A stretch of 64,000 bases of DNA, taken from positions 59,908,551-59,972,550 of the forward strand of contig OY998180.1 of NCBI GenBank assembly GCA_963921935.1, written 5' to 3'. Of this stretch, positions 23,810 to 35,068 are shown in pieces. A program made the position numbers and the translations under genes. Position 1 is the first letter of the stretch, and each line of letters begins with the position of its first letter. The notes beneath the pieces were generated by a model that saw only the letters and a list, made by a program, of their open reading frames with translations, made no database searches and was not told where the DNA came from. Origin of the DNA: Galeruca laticollis. Taxonomy: Eukaryota; Arthropoda; Insecta; Coleoptera; Chrysomelidae.

Positions 23810-25880
23810 TAAGACTTGTCATTTAGATATGAATAAGGGGCATCGAGATAGAGGGCTGATCTTTTAAATTCATTAAAATATATTTTGAAATGATATCCTC
23901 CGTACTCCATGATTGAAGAGATCCAAAATCTTCTAGTCTTACCAACTATATATTACGATCAGATGAAGGATATGGTTTTGTGTAAACATTTGAATAGTTT
24001 TGGAATTTTTTTTCAATGATATATTTAATATTATTTTTGATTATGATGTTGTCTATAAGAACTATGCTACCATCTTTAAGGGAACAACAATTATCAGGAC
24101 GGTGGTTCTTTAAAGTGAAATTAGAAAATGTAGCTTATTTAAACTGAAAAGTGACACCTGGAATAATAGGGCCATGAGTATGCTCCTGTTCAAATTGGGG
24201 ATAAATAGAAATATTATGTGTACTCTTATTTAATGAAATATCCGTTTCCACTTTCCTTCTAATAATTTGCTGTAGTGGCTTGTCACTTTTTATTAACATA
24301 TGTAATATAATTGACATATAGTTTTCAAATGGAAAAGCACTGTATTTATCCAAAACACAAAAATTTTTCGAATCATTTGCTACATGTAATATATTATGAA
24401 TATTGTGAGATGAATTTTCTTCACCATATAGAATTGGGAATGTTTGAAAAAAATAATTTAAGGCTTCACTTTTGATGCAATTGTAATTCCAACATGAAGT
24501 GAGACAAAATTAATATATAAATCAGGGTTTATTAAATTACGTGAAACTACTATTCCTGTATATGAAAGAAATTGGCGAAATTCAGTCGCCTTCCATGTTT
24601 TATACTCTTCTAGAGATCTTGATTTTCGGTTAAACTCACATGAAATATATCTTTTTAAATCAATCAGATGGTATTTTTTGTATGTCTACCAGTACACAAC
24701 AAGTGAATAAGTTTTTCAACAATTTCAAGATAAACAAGATGCATTGGATCTAAAACGAAATCATCTACCATATTGAACTCTGACAATTGCTCTATTATTG
24801 ATGTACCTACATGATGTTCCTGCTGAGTTTAGTTTCTAAATTCAAGATCTGTTCTTAAATTATATCTTTGTTGTGTAAAGACTAGGTATGTGTTTATTTA
24901 CATAACTACCTTCTACATCACACTTAGTACAAGAATAATATCCTACGTGACCTTTTATTCGAAGAATAAATGATTTGGCAGGCACATCGGAGATAAATGC
25001 TTTTATTTCAAACCTATAATCCTTACCATCAATTGTGAAGCCATTTGTTGTTAATTTAATGGACTCTTCAATAAAATCAAACAAAAAATTATTATGGTTT
25101 CGAGGATTCTCATACCCATGATAAATACCTACCATATCAACTACAGCCTCATTTACAACTAGACTGCATAAAATAGGGTAAACTTGACTCGAAGAGCTTT
25201 TTGCTAATGGCAAACCATCTATGTTAATAAACACTTCAATATAATTAATATTTAGTAACTTTGAAGGGTAACATTATAATAATAGCTTTGTTAAACATTT
25301 CTCTAAGCCAAAATGGAAATAAAAACCAGGTTCACGATATTTTATTAGGTCATGTATACGAGGCGTTTTTAGCAATGTTCTAGTATCTAAAAAAAGAGTG
25401 TCATGAAATGAGCTTGTTGACTGCTACATGTGACACTTTGAAAAAAACTGCCCAGCTTACTAATGAAGAGTTAAGAGTTTGTGAGTTCAAAATTTGTGAA
25501 GCTTGGGCTAGTGCTTACTGATGTTCAACATTGTGATCTGTTTCAGAATTTTGGGCCACTATTATATTATCTATTTTATTATCAAACCAGTCGATACCAC
25601 TTTCATTTTCACTGCTAGAGGAAGTAATAGGGCTTTTAGGGGGTACAAAATTTTCACTATTATTGCTTAAAAAAGATGTAGTTGCGACTGTAGATTCCTA
25701 GAGTTCAGAAAACAAGCAATTTGCTTGTCTGTAATGTTTTTTGTTAATTTTTGGCGTCTTACATAAATATAATTATCAATTATACTTATCTTATTTCCAT
25801 ATAACACACGAGTAGAAATCACACTTCGCAGTAACAAATAAAAACCACTAAATCTCTGCACCAGTTGATGTTGAAGCTTG
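23810..25880 (-). pseudogene. tnp2-like (CMC/EnSpm) transposase relic
   Basis: The best stretch, 25234-24860, reads FINIDGLPLAKSSSSQVYPI, VGIYHGYENPRNHNNFL, FEIKAFISDVPAKSFILRI and GHVGYYSCTKCDVEG. These are the catalytic and zinc-binding blocks of animal tnp2/Transposase_21-like proteins. Upstream SLVSWAVFFKVSHVAVNKL is the usual N-terminal motif. Downstream come FVLDPMHLVYL, SSHNIHNILHVAND (24400s), YSAFPFENYMSIILHMLIKS (24353-24230) and the C-terminal DGSIVLIDNII. At least six stops and several frame changes. Complete in length but dead. Confidence 0.75.
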
Positions 25881-26084
25881 AAGTGCGAATTTGTAGTTTA
25901 CAGGGTAAAAGGTTACTCGCGACCGTCTCTTCTTCTTTTATTTTTCGGCCTTTTACTATCTAACTTAGCAGAATATGAACTGTCATTGGTATTTAAGAGA
26001 AAAAATTTATTCCGAAACCTATTATTATACAAATTTTTTTATGTTATTTGCCTTTTCCTTTTTCTATAACGCCGATCCTGGATG

Positions 26085-26210
26085 TTTTTAGGATTTCCAA
26101 TGGATTTTCTCAATGGGATATCCATTGGAATATGAATAGATGATAACCTTAGGACATCCAGGACGTTACTTGCACCATATATGTCCAATGGACAACATGT
26201 GCTATTTGGG
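26085..26210. repeat. Right-end subterminal repeats and TIR of the EnSpm-like element
   Basis: Contains GGATTTCCAATGGA, GGATATCCATTGG, GGACATCCAGGACG and GTCCAATGGAC, then the TIR. Mirrors the cluster at the left end. Confidence 0.65.
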
Positions 26211-26229
26211 AATAGACAGTTTATGGATT

Positions 26230-27509
26230 TGAAAGCGTTTCTAAAGAGAAGAAGCAAAAGTTATGAACCAGAAAGTTTGCAACATTTGGTCGGAACGATA
26301 TTGTTAATTTCTTGCAGAATGCACCTGACTAATTTGTTTATGGTGTTTTTAACAATAATAATAGCACTTTGTGGGAAACTGGACAATGTCAACTTTAAAC
26401 CAGCATGTCATAGGCTACAATGCTCGTGCCAAATAACTGAAATTGAAAAATAACAATTTTTTGGCAAAATGATAGGGTGCTTTTGCGACAATGGTATGTT
26501 AGCACTTTCTAATCTTCTCCCGACGCGTAACAGTTCATCACTATCTACAAATGGACACAATTTGCTCAAACTAGATTTGATACACTTATTGTTTTGAATG
26601 CAATCAATTTCTTTATCGAAATGTAAAGACTGAACATGCCTCATTACAACTTGCATAGCAAGTCTGTAGTCTGCAGAAATTAGTTGTGTTGAGATGATAC
26701 GGTCTTCTTTATTTGATCTACAATTTTTTTTAAATTGCAACATGTAAGCAACAACACGCTGTAGTTTGAAAATTGAAGAAAATTTGTGAGTCACTGTATA
26801 AAATCTGATGTCTAATGTTCCAAGTTATGTAGAGCCCCCAAATGTTGCCTTACTATAGATACAAAGTGTCTAAGTTCGGATGATGTCCCTTTTGAGATTG
26901 GCTGGTAATCTAATAACGAATTTATATGATGAGTAATTACTAAGCATTTGTTGTTGTAACTTTTATCTAAAAAATCTAAAGCTTGCTTATAGGATTCGTT
27001 CGTTAATGATGAACCATCTATTAATGAAAGAGAATTACCTTTAAGATACCTTTTAAGATAGAACAATTTGTGCACTGATGTTAATGAAGAATATTGATGC
27101 ACAACAGCTTTAAATATGCCCGGAAAGGTTTGTAGTTAGTAATGTTGTTATCGAATGGTGTAATATCCAGTTGTGGAAGTCTGCTAGGATGAGTCTTGCC
27201 TGGAGTTCCATCATTGGGCTTCGTTTTTTGACAAATTCGCTTAATGTCCGTCATAATTCTAAAAAACCTTTCTTTGGTTTCATCCTCTGAGCCAGGTTCT
27301 TGATCGTTTATAATTAATAAGTCAAGACACAACTGTTTGTAATTTGACAAGCCTTTTTGTAACTCCTCCTTACGGACCTCCATGCCTTCAGTATCTATTA
27401 ACACTTAGGCCTTTTGCTCGTTTATGAAGGTTTCCGTACGTGTTAACTGCGATTTAAAAAATCTTATTCCCTTTCTTATTCGCTTTGACTCGTCTTCCTT
27501 TGGCGGCAT
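26230..27509 (-). pseudogene. BEL/Pao gag-pol relic with large internal deletion
   Basis: The minus-strand ATG at 27509 opens a gag (MPPKEDESKRIRKGIRFF) with one in-frame stop near 27406. It continues as KEELQKGLSNYKQLCLDLL, LPQLDITPFDNN and, after a shift, FYLKRYLKGNSLSLIDG and NNKCLVITHHINSLL (27102-26812). That is the DUF1759-type gag of BEL elements. With no protease or RT between, the text jumps to FKLQRVVAYMLQFKKNCRSN, CPFVDSDELLRVGRRLE and KHPIILPKN (26794-26430), the RNase H to integrase zinc-finger region. It then reads HAGLKLTL and NTINKLVRC towards 26240. At least 2 kb of pol has been lost. The adjacent EnSpm end cuts off the rest. Confidence 0.8.
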
Positions 27510-27883
27510 CGTAAATTTTATCGAAAATCTCAATGAAAACCGTTTGAACTTCGCTGAAATATACGCAACAAAACAATACAATCAGTTATTTTTTCTTCTT
27601 TATCGGAACTGGCTTCAAATTCGCTAGGGATGGGCAAGAATGAAATTGATGACTTGATTGAATGGAATACTCGTTCGGAAAATTTTACGCTTGATCAATA
27701 TTTTTCATTTACTTACTATAGAGGGCGTCTTCCGTTGAAATATTGCTAATTCCAATTTGCCTCTTGCCTTTCATATGTTGTCTCACGCCCTCCCCGGGCG
27801 ACACATCAGGCACACTCCCAAAATGGAATGAAATCTGATGGAACCAACAAAAACTATTATTTTTCAACGTACATTGTATGTCG

Positions 27884-27901
27884 ACTTCGTCGCGGCACCA
27901 A
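27884..27901 (-). promoter_or_regulatory. BEL/Pao primer-binding site
   Basis: On the minus strand TGGTGCCGCGACGAAGTC follows the presumed LTR end, as in BEL elements, where the first bases pair with a tRNA 3' end to prime reverse transcription. It lies 375 bp before the gag ATG. The tRNA was not identified. Confidence 0.65.
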
Positions 27902-28020
27902 ATTTTATGTTGTAAAGAACATAAAAAACTTTTAATTTCAATTAAGAAATGTTTATTGCTTGCACAATTTACAATTATTGAGAGAGAAGTTATTTGACGT
28001 TTACATTTTTTTCTTGACAG
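27902..28020 (-). repeat. BEL/Pao 5' LTR remnant
   Basis: Sequence upstream of the primer-binding site on the minus strand starts TGTCAAGAAAAAAATG and contains an AATAAA signal (CAAGCAATAAACATT). It is bounded by the 172-bp-monomer repeat copy C some 30 bp beyond. No second LTR is in the window, so the left border is a guess. Confidence 0.4.
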
Positions 28021-28049
28021 CTAAAAGTGCTTGACATTATTATATTATT

Positions 28050-29215
28050 TTTCCGCCCAACCTATCTATATGCGAGGAAAGTATTGGTTTACCCCAAAAA
28101 AAGTTGGAATTTTGAAATTTTTGTTGAGCTATTTTTCGTTTTCCATCAACAACAATACGAGAAAACGGTTTTTACAAAGAAAATCCTGTGTGTATGTCGT
28201 CGTCGTTGTCGTCGGCCACTTTTCCTTACATGTCTTGTTAGCACGGTACAGCCTCAGAAGTGCAATAAGTCACCAATTTTATGATTGAATATTGTAAAAG
28301 ACATGTTACAGATGAACTCTATTGATTTCCAGCTCATCAGAGCCAGCACAACGGGTGCTATGGTACTAGAAGTACGACATTTTGTCATTTTTTGAGAAAT
28401 TTCAGTTTGTTAGCACGATACAGCCTCCGGAGTTCAACAAGTCACCAATTTTATGGTTGTATATTATTCAGGACATCTCACTGATGAACCCTATTGATTT
28501 TCAGCTCAACAGAGCCAATACAACAGGTGCTACAGTACTTTAACTACGATATTTTTGTCATTTTTGGAGAAGTTTCAGTTTGTTAGCACGATACAGCCTA
28601 CGGAGTATATACAAGTGACAAATTTCATGATTGGATATTATTCAGAGCGTCTCTAAGTTGAACGCTATTGATATTCAGCTCACTAAAGCCAGTACAACGG
28701 ATGCTATTGTACTTGAAGTACCAAATTTTTGTCATTTTTGGATTAGTGTTTTTAAATGGAACTCACGGTCTCTAGTTAATTCCACAATATGATAAAAGTT
28801 ATTGAAAATTATTATTATATTGTGGAATTAACTAGAGACCGTGAGTTTCATTTAAAAACACTAATATGAGCATATTCCACGAAGTAAGGGTCGAGACAGT
28901 CAATGTCATTTTTGGAGAATTTTCAGTTTATTACCATGATACCGCCTCCAGAGAGTATACGATTGATCAATTTTATGATTGAATATTGTTCAAGGTGTCT
29001 CACAGATGTACCTTATTGATTTTCAGTTGACTGCAGCGAGTACAGCGGGTCCTATAAATCCAGATATACTAAGTTTTTGGTTATTTTTGGAGAAATTTCG
29101 GTTTGTTTGCACGATACATCCCCCGAAGTGCATGCAAGTAACAATTTTATGATAGAATATTGTTCAGGGCCACAGATGCGCAAAAATTAGTTCCAATCTT
29201 TTTAGAACAGTTTAT
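28050..29215 (+). repeat. Copy C of the 172-bp-monomer repeat, interrupted
   Basis: The head begins ATTTTTCCGCCCAACCTATC. Monomer starts are at 28237, 28409 and 28582, then after an insertion (28742-28903) degenerate ones follow near 28925 and 29100. The right end is GATGCGCAAAAATTAG and an AACAGTTTATTC block. The order of diverged monomers matches copy B (the same box variants at the same rank), so the array moved as a unit rather than growing in place. Non-coding. Confidence 0.9.
28742..28903. mobile_element. Palindromic mini-derivative of the Penelope-like element
   Basis: Two inverted arms of about 55-60 bp (ATTAGTGTTTTTAAATGGAA… and …TTTCATTTAAAAACACTAAT) are the last bases of the Penelope-like element at 37-42 kb. 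The internal ribozyme and coding region are absent. They are followed by a 35-bp tail (ATGAGCATATTCCACGAAGT…) that is also found, inverted, at 37279-37313. The flanks repeat TGTCATTTTTGGA (about 13 bp), a target duplication, so it inserted into repeat copy C as one event. Confidence 0.8.
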
Positions 29216-29640
29216 TCTTTTAAGCAATATGAACAATTTTGAAACCTCAAAGTGGCTTACTTTCAATTTGTGAACGCAAAGTATACTCTGCGGTAAATAT
29301 TTCATATATAAAATAGTAATTGGAGCAGTTCTGTACGCCACATCGTCATATCTGTTTTTTTTTATTCTTAAGAACTATTACAAAAACAATAATTTTGATT
29401 GTCAGCTTAATTGAGCTTAATTGAGCTAGTGTCGACTCTTCTTGTCAATTATTTAAAGTATACGACCTGGCCTGTTCCAGGTTACACAATTCAGCCACTA
29501 GTGGCCTTGAGTAAGATTTCGATTCTGGTATCGCGCCAGAAATAATTGGTGATAAAATTTCCTCTTTTTTTTAATCTTAATGTTTTTATAAGTGAAAACA
29601 TAATTATTTGTAGGTATCTTGCTACAGGAAACACGTTTCA
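29216..29640. other. No recognisable feature
   Basis: AT-rich, no gene. TTAATTGAGCTTAATTGAGC near 29405 is a short tandem duplication. Confidence 0.4.
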
Positions 29641-29759
29641 GTTCCTCTCGTTTTACTTTGCTAGAGGTAAGAGTACCATCTCCACAACCGTTGCTGAAAC
29701 AGTTGCAACTATTTAGAAAAACATAACCAATGGCTTCTAGGAAGTTTGCAATCTCCCAA

Positions 29760-30024
29760 ATTGCCTAGGATCCTTAGATTCCAAAGACAAGGTCAGCTAA
29801 TTTCAACTACAAAGGCTATCATTCAATTGTGATAATGGCCTGTAGTGACTCATATGGAATATTTACTACCATAGAAACAGGATTTGCTGGTAGAAACACT
29901 GACGGTGGAATTTTTCGCGATTGCAGACTAGGAAAAAAGCTGGAAATGTTAGGACAGGCAGGAATGGATATACCAGATGAGACAGGCTCACAACGAGATG
30001 AATATGAACAAGAGTTCGCACACT
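29760..30024 (+). pseudogene. PIF/Harbinger (HARBI1-like) transposase fragment
   Basis: The plus strand gives FNYKGYHSIVIMACSDSYGI in two frames, then GRNTDGGIFRDCRLGKKLE (29829-30026 open). This is the DDE_Tnp_4 region with the catalytic Asp in SD/D…Y and the SDGGxF block of Harbinger transposases. Only about 80 codons remain; no Myb-like gene and no TIRs were found. Confidence 0.65.
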
Positions 30025-30026
30025 AA

Positions 30027-32112
30027 TTCGTCAGTGATGAAAATATAATCTGGTACGGCCATATCCACATAAGGCACTAAATAATTTGAAACGCGTATTT
30101 AATTACAGACTGAGCAGAAGGTGCAAAACGGTTAAATGTTCCTTTGGAATTCTTTGTATGAATCCGACAACTATCACATATATTATTAATATGGACTAAA
30201 TAGTAAAACCCGATATTATTTTTAAACTTTAATACCTGAGTTAATAATATTGCTAATTGAATGTATTTATAATTTTCGATACTGTTTGTTAAATACCACC
30301 AACGTTGCTGCCGTCATTTTCCTAGTTGTTTTATATTAACAACCGAACAAATTTATTGATTGATTGGAAAACGATAACGACAAATTGGAGACTAATTCGA
30401 TACTGTGACAAACAATAAACGATAATATTGGAGCAATTATCACGATAGGGCTGGAACTTCCATATTCAGAAATACTGCTATATTTGCTGGTCGATCGGTC
30501 GCTAGCTACCTCAAAGCGAGAAAGTTCCAATACTCCCGAATAGGGAAACATACACGCAAGAAGATAACGTATGCTTTACACTAAGTGATAATTAATTTAA
30601 CGTCACTTAATCTAAAAGGGAAGTATTGATATTGTTAATATACAGCGACGTTTGTATAATTCCTTCAAATTTTAGCAGTAAAATTCAACCAATTAATAAA
30701 AGTGGAGGTCAATTTTCGATTAATAATTTTGGATCCAAATAGTCAATAAAATATGATGAATTTAGTTACTGTTGAGGAGTTGAATATTTATAATAAATGT
30801 TCCAATAGCACCTAGTCTTGTTCGATAAGTAAGACTTTGTACACATTATCGGTCATAATTCACTATAAAACTGAAATTCATATTATTTGAAGAGATCTGG
30901 AGATTTGGGTGAATATGAGCTGGACAAAATCTGATTAGGAAGATTTCGAGAATCATTATGTGAGATGTGGAAGAGTTTGTACCATTTTCAATATATTTCG
31001 AAAATATTTTCCTTGAAAACGAATCGCTAAGTATTAAACTACAGGTTGGCAAATTAATTTTGGCAGATGACGATGCGCGAGAAAGCTATAGAACTTGACA
31101 ACGTTCTAAAGGCAGTTACCGGGAAGAGCAGGCGATGTACATTCCGCATGCAAAGTTTTAAAGGTTGTGATGCTGTTAATACGTACGAGGGTAACACAAT
31201 ATTTTGAATTTGGATTTAAAAATAATAAATATTGGCACATGTATCTATATAAAATGGAGTTCACAAAACAAATGATGGGCTCTTTATTATTAATTAAATG
31301 AATAAGGAAATAATGACCATTAGATTTTTCTACGAAAATTGAGGTTTTTTAGTACATACATAATTATTTATTGCTTCAAAAACCATACGGGGAATTCTAT
31401 AATTACCCTTTATTATTTTATGTGATGTAAATAATAAATACTAAATAGATTCCAAGAGACATAAACTTTCACCTTTACTTCATATTAGTGTCTTTTGAGT
31501 GGTCCCTTCATAATATTCGTCATTGAGGTTTATTTGTATATAAATTGGAAGTCAGGTAGATTTTGTAGATAAAGCGTACAATATGATAAGGATTGTTAAA
31601 GAACTTTCTAAATTTAACATTGGCCAACTATTTTTCCTATCTGTTTGTAGTAATAGTTAATGACATACCTACCTGTTAAGCTTTCTAAAATTGTGAGTCT
31701 TAATAATACGTAGTGGATAATAATGTAAAAATTCAGGTTATACATGAAATTTGAAAAACAAATTGGAGAAATCTCCTTTGGAGATGATCTAATAAGTATA
31801 CTAATAATATAATTAAAATAATAAATTCATTTGTGGTAGATATTATATGTAAATTTTTGGGTTTTTGCAAATAATTACAATGAAATTAGAACATCCCTTT
31901 ACACTTCTTACAGAACTAGGACTGGCAAAACAAAAAATCTTGGTTCTGGTTGCCGTCAATTATTGTTTATTTAGAACTATGTACAGCTGTGCTACATATA
32001 TTATATTACACTACTGGAATTCGTCTCCAATATCTACAATTTTATAACACCTATTTACATTTTTACATTTGATGCGTTTAATGTATTCAGTCATACCACC
32101 TACAAACAAACA
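30027..32112. other. No recognisable gene
   Basis: AT-rich. Short frames at 30336-30551 (minus) and 31865-32047 (plus) show no family features. A somewhat GC-richer piece at 31050-31170 is unexplained. Confidence 0.4.
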
Positions 32113-32378
32113 CTATAATGAAAAATATGTTTTAGATGTACAGGGATCATCAACAGTAAAATAATGATGTGCATCTACAAATGATTCTTCAAAATCACTT
32201 TCTATATCAATTTTATCATCCTCGCTATCTCCGTCTTCGGCAAAATTAATAATAATATTATTCACAACAGTATCTGAAAGTGGTTCATTGTTCATAAATT
32301 ATTCTTCAATCTTTTTAACCTGGTCACATCTAACTTTCCAATCATTTACAGAAAATGTGTCCAAATAGCTATTTGTGT
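32113..32378 (-). pseudogene. IS630-like transposase relic B, C-terminal part
   Basis: The minus strand reads NDWKVRCDQVKKIEE, a stop, then FMNNEPLSDTVVNNIIINFA and an acidic EDGDSEDDKIDIESD tail. This is the C-terminus of the same transposase group as at 7.5-8.8 kb. It belongs with 34110-33535; about 1.15 kb of foreign DNA separates the two parts. Confidence 0.65.
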
Positions 32379-32383
32379 ATTAA

Positions 32384-32484
32384 GAGCGAAAAGTGATACT
32401 TTGCCGCTTGAGACAGAGAGTTGCCCGCGCGACGCGTAGCGGAGCGCGGGCAATCTGCCGAAAGCGGCAACGCACTTTCTGCTC
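32384..32484. repeat. GC-rich foldback of ~100 bp
   Basis: A nested palindrome: GAGCGAAAAGTG / CACTTTCTGCTC outside, TTGCCGCTT / AAGCGGCAA next, and TTGCCCGCGC / GCGCGGGCAA inside, with a small loop (ACGCGTAGCG). Much richer in GC than the surroundings. It sits at one edge of the DNA that interrupts the transposase relic, so it may be that insert's terminus or a separate MITE. Confidence 0.75.
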
Positions 32485-33157
32485 GAATTGCACACAAGAT
32501 TTTTTTACGATCACCTTATTTTTAGACAAATAATTAAATAATACATGAAAAATCCTTTTACTGTGTCCCAAAGCTCTTGGTGTTCTAAATAAATCTGTAC
32601 CGCGAATTTCCACGTACCATAGTTCTCGTGCCCTTTTAGATGCTCGATCAGCGGAAGCTGGTTCATGATATCACTTATTAACACAAAAATTCAACAAATT
32701 ACAAGCTCCAGAAGCCTCAATGGTGTCTCACGCGTGTCCTGTGTCCATAACCTCTTCCAATTTGATGTTTTGAGACAAGGTTTCGAGAAGAAAAATAACT
32801 TAATCTATCAAAAACGGCATAAAAGCAACTAATGACAATTTAAAACTTACAAAAGTCGTGAACGACATTAAGATGACATTTACAAGTTTAAACAAATTGA
32901 GTTTCGAAAAATATAGGGAGTAATTAGTTATATACTTTGAATATTTTTAAATATTAACTACAACTATAACATAGGTGTTTTCGATGGGTTTATAAGATAA
33001 AAAATAATTAAAATGACGTCTGAATCTGTAAGGTCTTATAACACTGCGCCGTCGTGCTCGAAAAATCGCACGTCTTTGAAAGACTAGTTATCGACGAATA
33101 CTTTACGCTATTTTTTTTACTGACGTACTTTGACTTACTACGAAAAAATTGAAGTCC

Positions 33158-33222
33158 GTCCTCGATGCCCAGCAAAGTTTCATTTCATAAAAGTGCATCC
33201 TCGATGCCCAGCCAAGTTTCGT
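33158..33222 (-). repeat. Dispersed GGCTGGGCATCGAG motif
   Basis: TCCTCGATGCCCAGC occurs twice here, about 45 bp apart. The reverse complement recurs at about 35152 (GGCTGGGCATCGAGTATAC) and 35890 (GGCTGGGCTCGAG), each with GAGGA…TACCC…GAAA…CGG just upstream. Four related copies in 2.8 kb suggest pieces of one repeat family. Confidence 0.5.
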
Positions 33223-33534
33223 AAAAGTCCATCCTAAGTAGTATTTATTTTTATTGAAAATATATATGGATTGATTCCCTCGGGGATTAGATGGGTCCCA
33301 CCCGCGGGATTAAATGGGTCACTTTAATCGCTTGGTGTATAATGTACTATTAATATACCTATTATTTACTAACTTTCTTTAGTTTATTGTAAATGAAAAC
33401 ATGTGAGCGGAAAAGTACGCTCTAGAGCGGAAATAATGTCAAATTATGGCAGATCACGGAAAACATCAACTTTGCGGTTAGATTTGAGTGTGCAAAAGCC
33501 TACTTTGGGTAGTGATCGTAGGAAAAATTCATTA

Positions 33535-34110
33535 CAGAATTCTTTAACCTTTGTAAAATTTAAGGTAACATTTCGTTTGGCCACATATTCTTTAAGTGTC
33601 GCCCAAACACTTCCGATCGGATTTTAGTCCGGGTGATAAGGGGGTAGCCTTAAAATTTGCAATCCATGTCGAATAAACAATTCATCAATTTTATAAGTTT
33701 TATATAGCGGTTTGTAAATTTTTGCAACGTTATAAAGATCCGGTTTTAACATTTGTTCACTGTAATATATGTTTTTTTCGGAAAGCCAGTTTTTCAATTG
33801 TTGTTTAGTCCAAGCAGTCGTAGGTAATTTTTCATTTGCAATATTGTGATATGGGGTATTATGAATTACCACAAAAGCGTTTTTTGGTAGGTTTGGAACA
33901 GGTTTTTCTGGTACCCATTTCTCATAATTTTCGTACGCCATTCCATTATGATAATCTTCTGTTTTTGACTGGGAGTTTCACATAATACCAGCAGTAGGTA
34001 CAAAACTTCCTGCGTGCATAATGATGAACCTATTACCTTTTGAAACGGGCTTTCTTAATCCTTCGTTACTCTTGGCTGCACTCCATAAGAAGTACTAGCT
34101 TTGGTTACCA
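33535..34110 (-). pseudogene. IS630-like transposase relic B, DDE core
   Basis: The minus strand reads FIIMHAGSFVPTAGIM, then AYENYEKWVPEKPVPNLPKN, AFVVIHNTPYHN (second catalytic position with His in place of Asp), and IDELFIRHGLQILRLPPYHPD (33941-33624). After a stop come NPIGSVWATLKEYVAKRNVT and FTKVKEFCNEFF. This is the DDE_3 core of the insect IS630/Tc1-like group. The replacement of Asp by His in VxxIDNAxYH is visible and would kill catalysis. The first Asp block is not found upstream. Confidence 0.75.
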
Positions 34111-34942
34111 CGCTGTTAACCTTCCATGGAATGTATTGGATTCCACTTTATTTTTCGATTCTACCGGAGATACTCGTGGATCAGGACAATTACAAAAAAG
34201 TGCATAATTTGTTGTCTGTTGAGAAATTAGCAGCAATAATTCAGTAAAAAAGTTCAATTATCTTGCAATATGTCACATTTTTGTATATATTGTAATATTA
34301 TTCTAGAATGTAATGCTTGGTGAATAATAAGTCCCCTCACAAAATTTAGGATTGGCTGGTACCTTGTCAACATTCAATGTTCTCTTATCAGTTTCTTCAT
34401 TTTGAAGGTGCAAATCACTGCTTAAATCCTCCGCCATATCTTCTAAAATTCGTAAACCGAATTTCGGCTCCAGCGGTAAGCTGATGGGAAGTCAAATCAT
34501 CAGCGAATACCCCCTCTACTTAATCAGCCGAGTCCTCATCTGTGAGCACATGGCACTATGGAGGCTCTATAAACCATTCCGCAACTTCCGTACCCGAGTC
34601 TGATGCATAGGCAATATCTAAAACCTCTTGTAACGTGATTCCGATATGAAAACTAATTATTACCAACAAATTTGAATCTTGCCACAAAGTGCCTAGTGGT
34701 TCCAAATGGGAACACAACATTTTCAGTCTATCTAAACCAAAAACCAAGAACGTTTTTGTAAAAATTATATTAACCTTACTTAGAACTATGGTTTATTTGT
34801 AATGAAAAACGATTACAATAAAATAATTCGAAAAATGCAAAAATTGTTATACTCACACAAAGTTCGGGTACGTCATTTTTTAACTATTAATTTACGCTGC
34901 GAATTCAATAATGTTTAGCGTCGCACAAAATAAACAATAGTA
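34111..34942. other. No recognisable gene
   Basis: AT-rich with a short minus-strand frame (34747-34556) of no known family. Confidence 0.4.
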
Positions 34943-35068
34943 TATTGTGCAACAAGTGGGGAAAGTTCAACTTTTCTCACGAGTTTGGAAGTTTGTGGCA
35001 CGAGCCAAGGGAGAGTGCCGCAAACAGACGAGTGAGAAAAGTACTTTTCTCACATGTTGTAAACTATA
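34943..35068. repeat. Foldback element of ~125 bp
   Basis: Outer arms TTGTGCAACAAGTG…AAAGT / ACTTTTCTCACATGTTGTAA and inner arms CTTTTCTCACGAG…TTTGTGGCAC / GTGCCGCAAAC…GAGTGAGAAAAG close over a GAGCCAAGGGAGA loop. Non-coding and MITE-like. A looser relative with TGCCGTGAGAAATGATATTT lies at about 35931-36060. Confidence 0.65.

Larger units (their letters stand above)
20679..26210 (-). mobile_element. CMC/EnSpm-like DNA transposon, ~5.5 kb
   Basis: The ends are CCCAGATAGCACA at 20679 and, inverted, CCCAAATAGCACA ending at 26210. Both ends carry clustered subterminal copies of GGACATCCA/TGGATGTCC. Inside, on the minus strand, lie a transposase relic (25880-23810) and a second intron-containing gene (23683-20985). 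A tnp2-type transposase, short TIRs and subterminal repeats are typical of the CMC (CACTA/EnSpm) group. The flanks share only AA, so a target duplication is not clear. It sits directly beside, and probably inside, a BEL element. Confidence 0.75.

Noticed and set aside
26181..26453. 90-codon plus-strand frame
   Set aside because: Crosses the EnSpm TIR and is antisense to BEL integrase-region codons.
32113..32295. Acidic 60-codon frame as an independent small protein
   Set aside because: Fits the acidic C-terminal tail of the split IS630-like transposase relic.
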